This document shows, piece after piece, positions 38,667 through 50,800 of a stretch of DNA of 64,000 nucleotides. A program made the translations under genes and the position numbers. The stretch's first letter is position 1. The number at the start of each line of letters is the position of its first letter. This DNA is from Metopolophium dirhodum (Eukaryota; Arthropoda; Insecta; Hemiptera; Aphididae), in assembly GCF_019925205.1 (NCBI RefSeq), contig NC_083564.1, forward strand, positions 37,610,447 through 37,674,446, in the 5' to 3' direction. The notes below the pieces were generated by a model, which was not told the origin of the DNA, searched no databases, and saw nothing but the letters and a program-made list of their open reading frames with translations.

Positions 38667-38700
38667 CATAGATAATATCTTATATCTTATATTATCTATG
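38667..38700. mobile_element. 34-bp palindromic insertion with 8-bp target duplication
   Basis: Inverted ends CATAGATAATAT / ATATTATCTATG surround ten central bases. ATTGATAG is present immediately on both sides (38659-38666, 38701-38708). The CATAG end and 8-bp duplication fit hAT conventions, but there is no room for anything except the ends. Confidence 0.7.
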
Positions 38701-38855
38701 ATTGATAGTCGATACTCGATTTAGGTATACTGTATTTCACGATTTAAGATATACCCTGTAAAGTAAATCGTGCTTTATTTGGCCTCAATTGTTCCCCTCG
38801 AAGACCGCTGATAAGACCATTATGGCTTATCCACGGCTTAAGATGGACTGGGAAC

Positions 38856-38887
38856 CATAGATAATATAAGATCTTATATTATCTATG
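38856..38887. mobile_element. 32-bp perfect palindrome with 8-bp target duplication
   Basis: The half-site CATAGATAATATAAGA is followed directly by its exact inverse. CTGGGAAC lies on both sides (38848-38855, 38888-38895). It shares 12 bases at the left and 17 bases at the right with the insertion at 38667-38700, so the two are members of one family. Confidence 0.72.
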
Positions 38888-39317
38888 CTGGGAACGAGCA
38901 GCTTATCAGTGGCCTCGAAAGTATGTACAAAAGGCAAATGCGGGGGGTCACAATCATAATTGAGAGTTTACAGCGCCATATGTATAAAACACGGACTGAG
39001 ATACAAAATGTGACGCTAAATAAAACCACTGGTAGCGCTGAAAACATTCAATTATGGGTGTTGATGATAACAGAGGAACCTTTTGCGGGCCGCTGTCCCC
39101 CGTCACCAGGTCCTGCTCACCATATCGTTTCCAGTCCATTATATCATAGAACAATGATTAAATCTAATACGGACTAAGTTAGATAAAAGGTGTATTGATA
39201 AGCTGGTGTCGTCAATTGTTTTAAAACTCGATTGGAAGTTTTACTACAGATAGTCGTCACCACCGGGAGCGCTTTATGTCCTAAAAAGGCCGATGAACGA
39301 ACACTTAATTGGTACAC

Positions 39318-39333
39318 CATAGAATATTCTATG
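39318..39333. repeat. 16-bp palindrome between direct repeats
   Basis: CATAGAATATTCTATG, flanked by GGTACAC on both sides. If the first C is counted with the left repeat, the duplication is 8 bp (GGTACACC, 39311-39318 and 39334-39341). It shares the CATAGA start with the two larger palindromes. Confidence 0.45.
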
Positions 39334-39610
39334 GGTACACCAAAGCCATAAAAAATTGAAAATATATTATTTAAGGAATAAAATTCAAAATTATTCATTG
39401 CATAATGACTTCTATGTTTATCAATACACCTTGCTAAGATATTATATCTTAGTCCGTGTTGTGGCGAGCCAAGGCTTCACCACAATGCTCTCCCGCGACG
39501 GTCACGCCGCCTATCGTTGGCCACACCACCCGGCACCTCGGCGTCTGTTGCGAGATAGGCCACGATTTACTATAGCTACGATTTAAGATAATATCTTAAC
39601 AGCTGTCGTA

Positions 39611-40086
39611 AAAAAGATATTAATGTTATCATATAGAATTAATCTTTGTAGTCTGTGCTTTGTATATTATTATTATCATTATCATAGAACTGTATTTAAA
39701 TAATATGATTTAGGAAAAATATGCTAATTAATAATTATAATTTATATTATATTCTCTACGTCATGATTGGGTGCAGATCATAGAAGTACGAAAGGTATTT
39801 AAATATTATTGAGTGATAACAGTTATAATTATTAGGCATTTAGGTGACTAATATAATAATTTATACTTGTACTGTGAGTATGTATTTTTTTTAGCCACAC
39901 TAACACAGTAGAATTAAATGCGCAATTTATTGTGAACTTGGTGTCGACAAAAACAAATAGAAGAACATTATACAAACATCAAATGAACATTTGTGTACAT
40001 TTTTGTTTCAATAGTGTGTTATGATAATTCTGGCAATTTGACAAATTAATACGTGTCGTTACGTGTTGTGCAACAATTTATAAACT
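39611..40086. promoter_or_regulatory. Upstream region of Tollip
   Basis: AT-rich; should contain the Tollip promoter and 5' UTR. No TATA box or initiator can be assigned confidently. Confidence 0.35.
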
Positions 40087-41427
40087 ATGGAATCTGTAAC
40101 TACAAGGGTGAACGATGAGAGACGAAAAAGGGTAAATTAACATCCAATAATACAATATGTATAACATTTTTATGATTTTTCTACTATTAAAATTTACTTT
40201 CAACTATTTATAACCTAACCTAATTATAGTAACCTAAATATTTTATTTATATTATTATTTTATTAATTACCTACATTAATTGCTTAAAATAACAAATTAA
40301 GATAATGTCCAGATAATAGGTATAAAAAAATAAAAATATGTGTTCTCTTTTAAATTTATCTGCATCATTAAAAAATTATACCAACAGTACTTATAATGTT
40401 TTATTAAATTAATAATCACATTTGCAGGTGTATGTTGGTGATTTACCTAATGACTTTTTACGTCTAGACGTGGTTTCAGTAGATGATTCAACTAATAGAT
40501 TACAACAAGAAGCTGCTGACCAGCAAGCTGCTATGGCTCTACAACAAGCATTGTCTTGTGTGCAAGGAGACCGTGATAGAAATAGACTAAATATTACAAT
40601 AGTACAAGCACGGCTCGTCAAAAACTATGGATTAACCAGAATGGATCCATATGTACGCCTCAGAGTTGGACATTGTGTATATGAAACACAAACGGATCCT
40701 AATGGTGGTAAAACCCCTAAGTGGCATAAAACAGTTCAAACGTAATTCAAATTATTTCTAATTAATGTTGATTATATTATAAAAGATTGTACATTTTTAG
40801 ACTTCCACAAGAAGGTGTTAATCAAATTCATGTAGAAATATTTGATGAATGTTCTTTCAAAATGGATGAACTTATTGCTTGGACAACAATACCAATTCCT
40901 AATCAAATTTATAAAGGGGTTACAATTGAACAGTGGTACAATCTAACTGGTAAACAAGGACCAAATAATGAAGGAACTATAAATATAATTATAAGTTTTG
41001 GAGTAAGTATTCAATTTATTTTTTAATGAAAATTATAATTCTGTAGTTGTCTAATATTATATTCATGTTACAAAGGTAATATATTAATTATATATTCTTG
41101 TTTAATTTAAGACTCCGCCTAGTTTGGGTTTAACAAATTCAGTTATGATGCTGCCACAAATGTCAAAATTCAGCAATTCAAGTGCCAGTTTAACTCCTAT
41201 TTACATTCAACCTTCAGCACCACAAGTGCCAACTCTTAGTACAGAAGACTTGAAACAAGTAAATTAACTACACAATTTAAAAAATTTTAGTATTAAATTT
41301 TATTTTTCTCTCATAGATTCAAGACATGTTCCCAAATATGGATAAGGAAACAGTGAAAACTGTTTTTGAAGCCAACAATGGTAACAAAGATCTTACCGTT
41401 AATTCCTTACTCCAATTGGTCGACTAA
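40087..41427 (+). CDS. Tollip: Toll-interacting protein (Tollip)
   Basis: Endosomal adaptor that binds ubiquitin and phosphoinositides, partners Tom1 in sorting, and in animals dampens Toll/IL-1 receptor signalling. Exons 40087-40131, 40428-40741, 40801-41002, 41112-41258 and 41317-41427 join in phases 0, 2, 0, 0 to give 272 residues, the usual length (human 274). Domain order is standard: Tom1-binding segment with VYVGDLPNDFLRL (16-28); C2 domain about 67-188 (LNITIVQARLVKNYGLTRMD, PYVRLRVGHCVYET, then EIFDECSFKMDELIAWTTI and QWYNLTGKQG); a Pro/Ser linker; and a C-terminal CUE domain 237-272 (IQDMFPNMDKETVKTVFEA, NSLLQLVD), including the MFP motif needed for ubiquitin binding. It converges on cramped, 3.4 kb away, with a Mutator-like element between. 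Confidence 0.95.
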
Positions 41428-41567
41428 ATATTTGTTAAACAGTTAAGCTTTTACATTAATTCATGATATATTAGTGCCATGTCTGCATTTTGGTACCATT
41501 ATTAAAAGGTACCCAATAATTGCCTATAGTGGGTTCTTGCCTTAACCACTTCTCATTTGGTTTAATT

Positions 41568-41573
41568 AATAAA
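41568..41573 (+). terminator. Poly(A) signal of Tollip
   Basis: AATAAA about 140 bases past the stop codon. Confidence 0.5.
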
Positions 41574-42167
41574 GCAAATGCAAATCAGTTATCACATATT
41601 GGATTATATTACAAGAATAATATTAATGTATCTAGTCTATATTAGTAGTAGACTTGTAGTTAAATATTTGTCAATTTGTCCACAATGGCACAATTCATTA
41701 ATATATCAACTGAAATTCAAAAAAACATAATAACAAAATAATTATTAATCTCTTAGTAGTTAATAAATATATTGATTTAGGACGAGTTACATAAAGAGCA
41801 GTCTGTAAATCTGTTACTGGCCCTGTAATTTATTCATTCTATAAAGTTAATGATGGTGTTAAACTATGCTAGTGTTGTATATACAAATATTAAATTATTG
41901 ATAAGCGTGATTACCAAATATATTAAACCATCAATAACATTAATTATAGGTACTTGTTTGCTATCACCCCGCCAGTACAGCGTATAAAATTTATCTCCCC
42001 GCCACTCTTGTTTGTTATCGCACCCCGCTATATAGTTTTATTAGACATTTTTACATTAGTGTGTCATTATTGTTCCTAAAGTTATCGACAATCGTGTATT
42101 CTTGTTTAGCTCGTGGATAGATGATCTATTTTAGGAAATAATCACACTTTAAACCACAACTATAATT

Positions 42168-42374
42168 TTGTTTACCCGGTCACAGGGGCGCACACCCGAA
42201 ACATCGAGCTGTTGTGTGGTTTTGCTAAAAGGGGAGATAAAGTGTCGTGGAACTAGGTATAATAAAAATTATCTGGAATCGTATTCGGCAGAACTTTTGT
42301 GGAGAACATGTCTCAGGGAACATGATACATTTGAAACTATCTTAAAAGATATTTCTGAGTTCTGGCCCGCTTAA
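42168..42374 (+). pseudogene. Fragment of a transposon-encoded protein
   Basis: Open frame whose later part (KGEIKCRGTRYNKNYLES, then YSAELLWRTCLREHDTFE and FWPA before the stop) has protein-like composition. KCRG suggests a FLYWCH-type zinc-binding segment as found in Mutator-derived genes, but that is a guess from one motif. The first residues may not be translated. It sits inside the element with long inverted repeats. Confidence 0.35.
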
Positions 42375-42494
42375 TAAATTTAATATTTTTTTTTTTAATT
42401 TATAATTGTATACATATTTTTAATTAAAATTTTATATATAAAATAATATTGTTTAATTTATAATACAATATATTATTTTCATTTTTATTGTTTA

Positions 42495-42786
42495 TTTTTT
42501 TTTTTTTTTTATTGATCTTGAGCCCGGCAGCTGAGGCCATTAGCTATTTTTGGTTTTTACTGTAGGTTATTAAGTCGGTAGGGGGAGGAACATGTATGTG
42601 TTTAGTTTGGCAGAGTTTTTGATTGGGCACCCGTAGGTATCTGCCATGCCCGGATGGAGGATGGCGGCACTTGTTCTCCGGACACCGTGACTTGCCCAAA
42701 GAAAATGCCGCCCGCGACCAAGGTATCGAACTCGGGCCGGCTGCATCGCAGCCAACGCCTTAGTCCGCTCGGCCACTCCGTCTCCC
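42495..42786 (-). mobile_element. tRNA-derived SINE, copy 1
   Basis: On the minus strand it opens GGGAGACGGAGTGGCCGAGC. The RNA polymerase III A box TGGCCGAGCGG is at 42775-42765 and B box GGTTCGATACC-like sequence (GTTCGATACC) at 42731-42722, in tRNA spacing. A unique body follows, and then a 16-base A tail (T run 42495-42510). The head resembles a class II (Ser/Leu-type) tRNA, but the stem cannot close at the 3' side as a functional tRNA. It is inserted in the Mutator-like element. Confidence 0.87.
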
Positions 42787-42892
42787 AATATTATTTATTT
42801 TATTCATGATGGGGCGATAACATTTAACAAACAAAAGTGGCGTTATGATACATTTTATACGGTGTACGAGCAGGGCAATAACAAACAAGTAC

Positions 42893-44868
42893 TATTTATA
42901 ACATCAATGATATTTCATCTATCTGTAAGACGTAAGTTACTCAACCAAAATTTGATCTGTAGTTTACAGGTCTGGTAATCGATAGTTCAAAGAAACTATA
43001 GTTTAACTATTGGGCGCTCAAGAAACACCCAGTTTTATTAACTGTTAACATTTCTGTAATTCGCTACAGGACATTTATGCAACCCACCCTAAGGATTGTT
43101 TGTTTGGGAACTATTTATAAATAATATTAATCTTTCATCATTTTATTTTGTTCTGTTATTGCTAATTTAATGTTTATGATATTATACATGTTTATCTTTT
43201 TTTAAATGACACATACATTTTTTATCCAATTTATTAAAACTTACACATTCCTAATTTGTAAATCAAAATATTTGTGTATTGAGATGATAAAATAGATTTA
43301 TGACAGTTTGATTATTTCATTGCTTTCTAGCATATTATATACAATACATTTTTTTAAATCATACAAATATTTAAAAGATAATTCACTACACTCTGCACCA
43401 TAAGAGAACATAATATATGGCTAGCGTATCCAAATAACTGCGCCCTATCATCACAAGGTCTAATATTTTCCTACTACGCGACTACTAGTATGTGAATACC
43501 AAGGCACCAACAAAATGGTGCTCGGGCTGATATATAGTGGTGTGTATGTGTGCAAATAGACAAGTTCTTTCATAGCCCAAAGTATACCTAAACCAGTTTT
43601 TATACAATTAAAAAATGTATGTTATTAATTTTAATATTGCAAATTATTACATTCTGTATTTTTGAATATAAATATTTAAAAAAATGTTACATTAAACTCA
43701 ATGTTTTTAATAGGTACATAACATATAAACACTTCAATTTGTAGTTATTTATAGTATATAAAATTATTTAAAAAATAATACATCAAAATATTTTCAAAGA
43801 TTCTTTATTCTTGCTTTATCCTTTTAATTAACTTTCAAAATAAATGTTAAGAAAACTATTAATAAATTATTTTTTTGAAGAAATGGAATTTTAAATATTA
43901 TATTATAGAAGTGTACACATTTCAACTATTTGAGAAATTATTACTGGAATGATTTTCTTTTATTATTATTATATTTTACACAATTTGTAAGATAGTTTAT
44001 TTAGAATAATTATCAGTGATGATTTATACTAAGAAATCACAAGTCTTGAATGAAAAATACATTATTATCAACCGAATTAATATTTCACTAACAATAAATG
44101 TCCTTTTTTTCATAAAATATTGTATAGACAATTTGATACAAATAATAAAATTTCTCATTTTTCAAATTATTAAAACATAAATAAATTATTTAGTTGCTTG
44201 ATTATGCACCATTCTTTACCTAATTTTGTTGCTTTTTACAAGTTTATTATTATTATTATAATTATGCACCAATAATGTACTAATAAAAATATGCTTTGCA
44301 GTATTTTTTCGGATACCTAATTTCTTTATTTCACTGCTATATGTATTATGTATAAATGTACGTTTTATTTCACTTAAATATTACTATTATTCAATACTTA
44401 TACTTTTCTTCGTGGTTAAAATGTGTTTATAACTTATTTAATGTATTACTTGTAGGCTTCAATGTAATTTACTATACTTTTTACTAATTTATTTTGTAGC
44501 TTATGAGGAATTATCATTATGGTACTCAATAATTAAAATTTAGAATAACATGTACCTAGTCTTAAACTATTTAAAAATGAAAACAAAAAATGTTGTCAAA
44601 TTTGTTTAAATATTATATTACAAAAAACACAACTTTATTTTGTCAACATATTATAGTAAGTTAAAAAAATATTAACAACATTATGTAGTTGTATAACATA
44701 AAGATATTAAATAATATAAATAAAACAATAAACATTTATATTTTATATTGTAAATAACGTCAAAAAAAAAAAAAAAAAAATGTAATATTTTATTAAATAA
44801 CAAAACATTGTTAAATATTAAATTATAATTCAATAAATATATATAATAGTAAAAAATAATAATGAAAG
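42893..44868. other. Intergenic between Tollip side and cramped 3' end
   Basis: Very AT-rich, with an A run of 20 near 44762-44780 and ATT runs. No gene or transposon termini recognised. The part nearest 44868 is probably the cramped 3' UTR (minus-strand AATAAA near 44793-44788). Confidence 0.5.
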
Positions 44869-47800
44869 TTACTGGCAGTTGTTATTGCTTGCAGCCACTT
44901 GGGCTGCTAAATCTGCAAACTTAGCAGTGTAATCCACACTATTCTCACTCATAAGACACTGAAATTGGGCTTCCACCTATTAACAAAAATATTTATTTTT
45001 CACTATTTGATGTTTGGTGTTGGTTTGAAAAATTAACAGGTCAAATGTTAAGGTAAAAAGAAAGAGTCCCCAGACCCAGCGTTTTTGGATCAAATCAAAT
45101 GTATATAAAACAAATGAAAAAAATGAAAACTTTCTTATAATTCTTGGTTAAGAGAAATTGTCATGTTAATTATTCTTAATTTAACATTTAAAAAAATAAT
45201 AATGATCCAGTTGGCTGGCACTTGGTGGAAAAAATTTAACCACAAATTGAATAAAAACAGAAAATGTTAAATATCTATAAATAGCTCAAAAAAAACCAAA
45301 ATTATAATATCATGTCTAAAAAATGTATGTAATGCAAATAATCTCCTTTTTGTTTTTAAAGTACTGAGTATTTTTTACTTATGACCCCTTTAAAGAACCA
45401 ACCAAATTCTATATTATTATTCCATCTAAGTTTACGTTTCAACTGAAAAAAACAGTCGTAGCCTAGGTGGCCATTAAAAACTAGATGTAATGTTAGTTGC
45501 TCACTAACGGCGATCAAACACAGAGCAAAGTCAGATGACAGCTAGACGTCGTATTGAATCAAATTTTTAAATTCTCAATAGGTGTCATCAGCGTCGGGAA
45601 AAACAACATAAAAATTATGGAAAAACAAGAATTTTTACCCAAAATCGATTTTGGTTTTTAGCGTAACTCTAAAACAAATGAACTTATATTATATAATTGA
45701 AATGATCACTGTTTGGGTAAAAGGGCTTAGAAATTTAATACAAGGCTTAAACTATATTGTTAAATGACATTTGAAAAATATTAAAAATCCTAGAACAGAT
45801 GCATTTTACCACGCCCCTCACGAATTTCAGTAGTGTTGCGCACAGCGTATAAATGTAAAATCGCAAACTTTCGATGGTGTTAACTTCCAAAAAATTGGTT
45901 TCCGCAAAAAAATTCAAACAATTTCGAAATCAGCGTTGAAAACACTACTTTTTTTAAAAAAATATGAAATTCGTGAGGGGCGTTCAAGTGCATTTCAGCC
46001 AAAATCCTTAGTCGCAGTTTATTTTTATAATCATTTAAAGTTCAAATCTTGACAAAATACTGAAAAAGTAGGTCAGCGCATTTCGGTGGTGGATGTTTGT
46101 TCATTGTCCCTTCGGGCCTCGGACAGGATAGTGTAATTTTACTGTATTCGATTTGAATGCAATGACTGCATTCGATAAAAAACGATTCTGAGCGGACGAA
46201 GGAATCTTTTTTATTTAATTTTATTCGTTTCTATGGTGATAAACAAAGTGTTTTAAGAACAGCTCAAGAACGATTTATATAAATAGGTAATTTATATAAT
46301 TATAATTAGGAAATATCATAAAAATGAAAAAAAATATAAAATAAAAGAAAAAGCTCATAAGTTGCTCAAATGTTTTGAAAATTTTAACATGTATAGGTAA
46401 GGCTAATATAAGTAAACAATCCAAATTTCAAGTTTTTAAGAATGTTTTTAACCGAATTACAACAAAAAACTCCCAAACTTAAAATGTCTATAATTAGCTC
46501 AAAAATGGCCGAACTTTAAACCGTAAAGAACAAAATCCAAAAAAAAACAAAAAAAATCCCTTGTAATTTTTCATTTGAAGTAATATTTCTAGTAGAAAAC
46601 GTCGTCCGTAATTATTTAATATTATAAAATCGCGAAATCGTACGAATAAGTACCAGCTCAAGAACATTACCTTTCAGAAAATATGTTATACTTGATACTT
46701 TTGAGCAAGTTTAGAGGGAGAAAAAGTGTTTACAGAATAAAAAGAAATAAACATCATTGTAAAACCATTACATTCCTCGGTCCGCTCAAAATCTAAAATC
46801 ACGAAAATTAACAAATTATTTTGAGTTGAGAATTCATAAAAATGTTTCTTTTCAAATCTAAGACTTGAAAATGTAATACAAGATTATTCATAAGTTTGTC
46901 TATCTTTATCAAAAAAAAAAAATGTCTACAAGCAAATCAAATTTAATTTTTATGAGCGTTTGAAGATCATTTGGATATTCACTGATTTTTCATGTAGCGA
47001 TTTTGTTAATTTGTTGTTATTCAAAAACGAATAACTGTAGATACATGAAAATTTATATATTTATATTTTCATTTTCTATATACCATAAGGTTTTGAAAAT
47101 ATTTTGACTCTTATTGAGCTGTTTACGGATATTGTCAGTTTTCAATTTTTTTAGTTTTTTTTTTCTATAAATATCAATAAAATTTTATTTGTTGGGTAAA
47201 AAACGTGAAAATTGTATACAAGGCTCTTGATACATTGTTACAATAGCAATTGAGAAATATTAATAATACATAAGTGCAATTTTCTATTTTATAAGCATTT
47301 AAAGTTTGAATTTTGACAAAATGTATCAAATTTAAAATGTAATAATTATTTTTGTAGTTAAAAATTTATAAAATGTTCAACTTTTATAGCTAAGGATTGA
47401 AAATTTAAAACAAGGTTTTAAAAATAGGTTATGCATAAATTACTTTATTTACAATAATGTCATCAAATAAACTTGGTTATATCATAGGCTGATTGACCGT
47501 CTTCGCTCAGAAATTAGAATCGTTTTTCTTATACAATAACATTATATCATTGAATTCAAATTTAACACCATCCATTACAGTGACCCACTTACTGTACAGA
47601 AGAGCGACACCTTTGCCCACCTTTTTTTTACTTTCTTGATTTTTAATCAAGTAAGTATGGTAATTGAAATGAAAAAAGTCTGAATTTTGAAAACTTCAAG
47701 AATTTGTGTTAAATAGAAAAATAATAAAAATGTAACTCAGTAATGATAAGTAGGTGGGTAATTTAGCTAGCTTTAATATAAAATATTAATGAGAGATATT

Positions 47801-50800
47801 TGATATCACACCCAAGCGGTATAACCACTTGATTCCATAAAAATGTTGGCGTGAACAGTCCCAAAATTTCTATTTATTAACTTTTCTCATAAACTATGAT
47901 AGCTAGAAAAATTTTTGATAACTCAATAAAAAGCAATTATCAAGTAGATACTAAATGTGGAATTACATTTTTTTTTTTTAAATATTTAATTTTTCACAGA
48001 TAAAATAAGTTATTTTTTGCTAGATTTTCATTTAGCGAGGTAGATTTCCAAAACTGGAAAACAGATTTTGTTGTTTGGGGGTCGTGTTAGATTCACATTT
48101 GGTAGGAGAAGTGCAGTGAAGATTTTCAGAACTTTCTCTCCAATGTTAATTCACTACAAAGCTGTAAAGCTGAAAAACATCAAAAAACGCCCAATAAAAT
48201 TTGTTTTTTTTAATGTTCTGTAGTGAATTAACTATTAAAGATAAAGTTCTGAAAATCTTCACTGCACTTCTCCTAACCAATGTGAATCTAACAAGACCTC
48301 TAACAACGAAATCCACTCTCTGGTTTTGGAGATCTATCTCACTAAATGAAAATGATTTTTTGTGGGGCTGTTCACACCGGCATTTTTCTGGATTTAAATT
48401 GTTATACCGCTTGGGTGTGATTATCAGTTAATACATATATAAAAATTAAAAATCAAGAAAGTTTAAATGCCGACCTCTGACTTGGCAAGCGTTTTTTATA
48501 TTAATATTATTATAATAAGGGTTTTACTGCTAAAATAATTCAAAATGTATTTATTATTTAAAAAAATATATAGTTTTTTATTGGGTAGGATTTTACTTAA
48601 AAAGTTGGATTATTGGTGTGTTTGAAATTATAGGTTAAGAATTTGCCTCTGCACCACCAGAAATTGGACCCAATATACAAATAACTATACAAATAACAAG
48701 AATGTGCTACACAAAAATTCCTTCAGAAATCAGAAAATTAAAAAGCATTACTATTATTAAAATGTTTATAAGACACAATTTGGAATATTTCATAATAGGT
48801 TATATTATAGTGAACTCATGAATAATTTTCAAAAGTATAAATCAGTATTTGTTATCTATTAAAATTAAATATATGAACTTAAATAAACATATATGAAAAC
48901 GCTATTAAACTATTATTTATATCCTCTGGAATTTTTTTTTCTAACTACTTCGGGCTAGTAATTCATCCAGATCACCTCTCAATGCTTACTTATTGAAGAG
49001 TTTCTTATGGTGTATATTTTTCAATACCAATGGGAAAAAAGTTGAAAAAATATTATTGGTTAGTTTGTAGCAATATATAATATATATACAGTATCATAAG
49101 TCCACTTCATCACTCAGTACAAAGTAAATATTTTATTAATTGGTTTTGTTTGACATTTTACAGGCCATAAAATAAATGACTTAGTTATATGTGAAAATAT
49201 TCATGTAGATAAGTTAAATAGAACTTGAAACAACTTTTAATATTAGTATTATACTTACATCATTTGAAATAACTTTTTGATCATCATTCCTTGTTGATTC
49301 AGCCATTTGTTCTTTATCTAGATGACCTAGGAAACTACTTAATGAAAAGTCCATCTGAAATTAAAAACTGTATTTAGATGATGAAAACCAAGTAACCTTT
49401 GTCATAATTATATAAAATAACGCTGAATGATGTATTAGTCATATTTTAAACAACTAAAGTTTGACATACATCTGGATTTAGCCATTGATTGCTATCGTCC
49501 TTCAAAAGTCTAGAAGGACTAGTGGATGGTGTTGTTAAGCTAATAGCTGATGTTGAACTACTACAGTTTGATAAAAGACCAGAAAAATTTGGAGCTGAGA
49601 GTTCATTCATGGACGGCAACGCTATGTCCATTAACCTGTTTATAGCCGATGATGTGATACTTACATCATCCGGAATATCTTCATCAGGGGATTCCCACAC
49701 TTCTAAAAGAAAATTGAAATTATCATTAATTAACCTTAACGTAATGTATAAAAATAAATAAAATAATATTAGCTAATTTATATTGAAATAAAATGCAAAA
49801 TCTTTAAGTTTTTCATGAAAACAAATACAAATACAGCATTTAATAGGTACAGCTTATAAAAGTATGATACATTTAAAATAATAAACAACGAGAGAAATGA
49901 TGGTTCAAAATAAGCTTAATGTATTATACATTGGAATATATGATTTGGTTATAATTGGTGAAGTGCATTGATTAATTTTACGAGAATAAGTCCACTACAC
50001 ACGCACATACACACATCATTTCTATCAACACATAAATATTTAAAGTTTTTACTATACCAAATACATCTACATTTAACATGTTTCATGGTTGATTAATACT
50101 AATTCTGTAACCATATCTTTACTTTTTCAATATTTCATGTGAATAATATGTTGTTTATTCTTGGTTTACTACATTACACATTTTTGATATTATATTTATA
50201 ACATTAAGTAGGTTAGAAAATTCATTATGAATTCAAATCTTCAAAATTAATAATAGACCACAATATCAGCATAGGTACTGATGGAACACAACAGTAAAGT
50301 GGGCGTAGTAAAGGAAGGAACCCTCTTATATTTTTATCTATAATATTATCAAAATCTACTATGTAGGTAAAAAAATACTAATAAATACACGTTCATTATT
50401 TATACAATTTCAGCCTTGGTAAGTTTTAACCTCCTCCTCCATAGTCTCTGTGGTTGCGCCTAGGAATTTTAATTCAAGATGATAAGACTGAAGAGATATT
50501 AAATATTAATTTTATCATTCAACAGTTTTAACAAAAAGTTAGTTGTTTTCTATCCATCTATAATAAAGATTTTAGAAGGTAGTTTTGTGTATTGAGTGTT
50601 TTGGGGAAGGTGATCAATTTTTAGTTGGTAAGATGCTAAATTAAGAAATTTCATATCACATATTCCAAAACTGTTTACAATTTTTCCTTAGATCAAATAA
50701 ATGGAACTATTATACTCACTTTTTGGTGAAAGTGGGGCTTGATCTACTTGGTTAATATCACATTTTACGACTTCCATTATCTGATTCTGTTCAGAATTGA

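Larger units (their letters stand above)
38130..39610. repeat. Palindrome-rich repeat region between RpS12 and Tollip
   Basis: The word CACGATTTAAGATATAC and variants occur at least six times, in both orientations (for example about 38198, 38310, inverted 38636, 38738 and 39575). Short perfect or near-perfect palindromes include AAGATAGTACTATCTT (about 38206), CGTGATCACG (38300) and AAGATATTATATCTT (39437). It is less AT-rich than the flanks, with fragments of open frame but no conserved protein. It may be one transposon that later took several tiny insertions. The class is unknown. Confidence 0.55.
41950..42892. mobile_element. Mutator-like element with long terminal inverted repeats
   Basis: The left 80 or so bases (GTACTTGTTTGCTATC...CGTATAAAAT...CGCCACT...TTGTTTGTTATCG) reappear inverted at the right end (42806-42892). 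Flanking 9-mers TAATTATAG and TATTTATAA agree at 7 positions, compatible with an old 9-bp Mutator target duplication. A small ORF (42168-42374) and a later SINE insertion (42495-42786) lie inside. Long inverted repeats and 9-bp flanks point to MULE, but the coding evidence is weak. Confidence 0.68.

Noticed and set aside
42719..42786. A tRNA gene on the minus strand
   Set aside because: A and B boxes are present, but the acceptor stem does not close, the sequence runs on into a SINE body with an A tail, and the same head recurs at 57560-57632.
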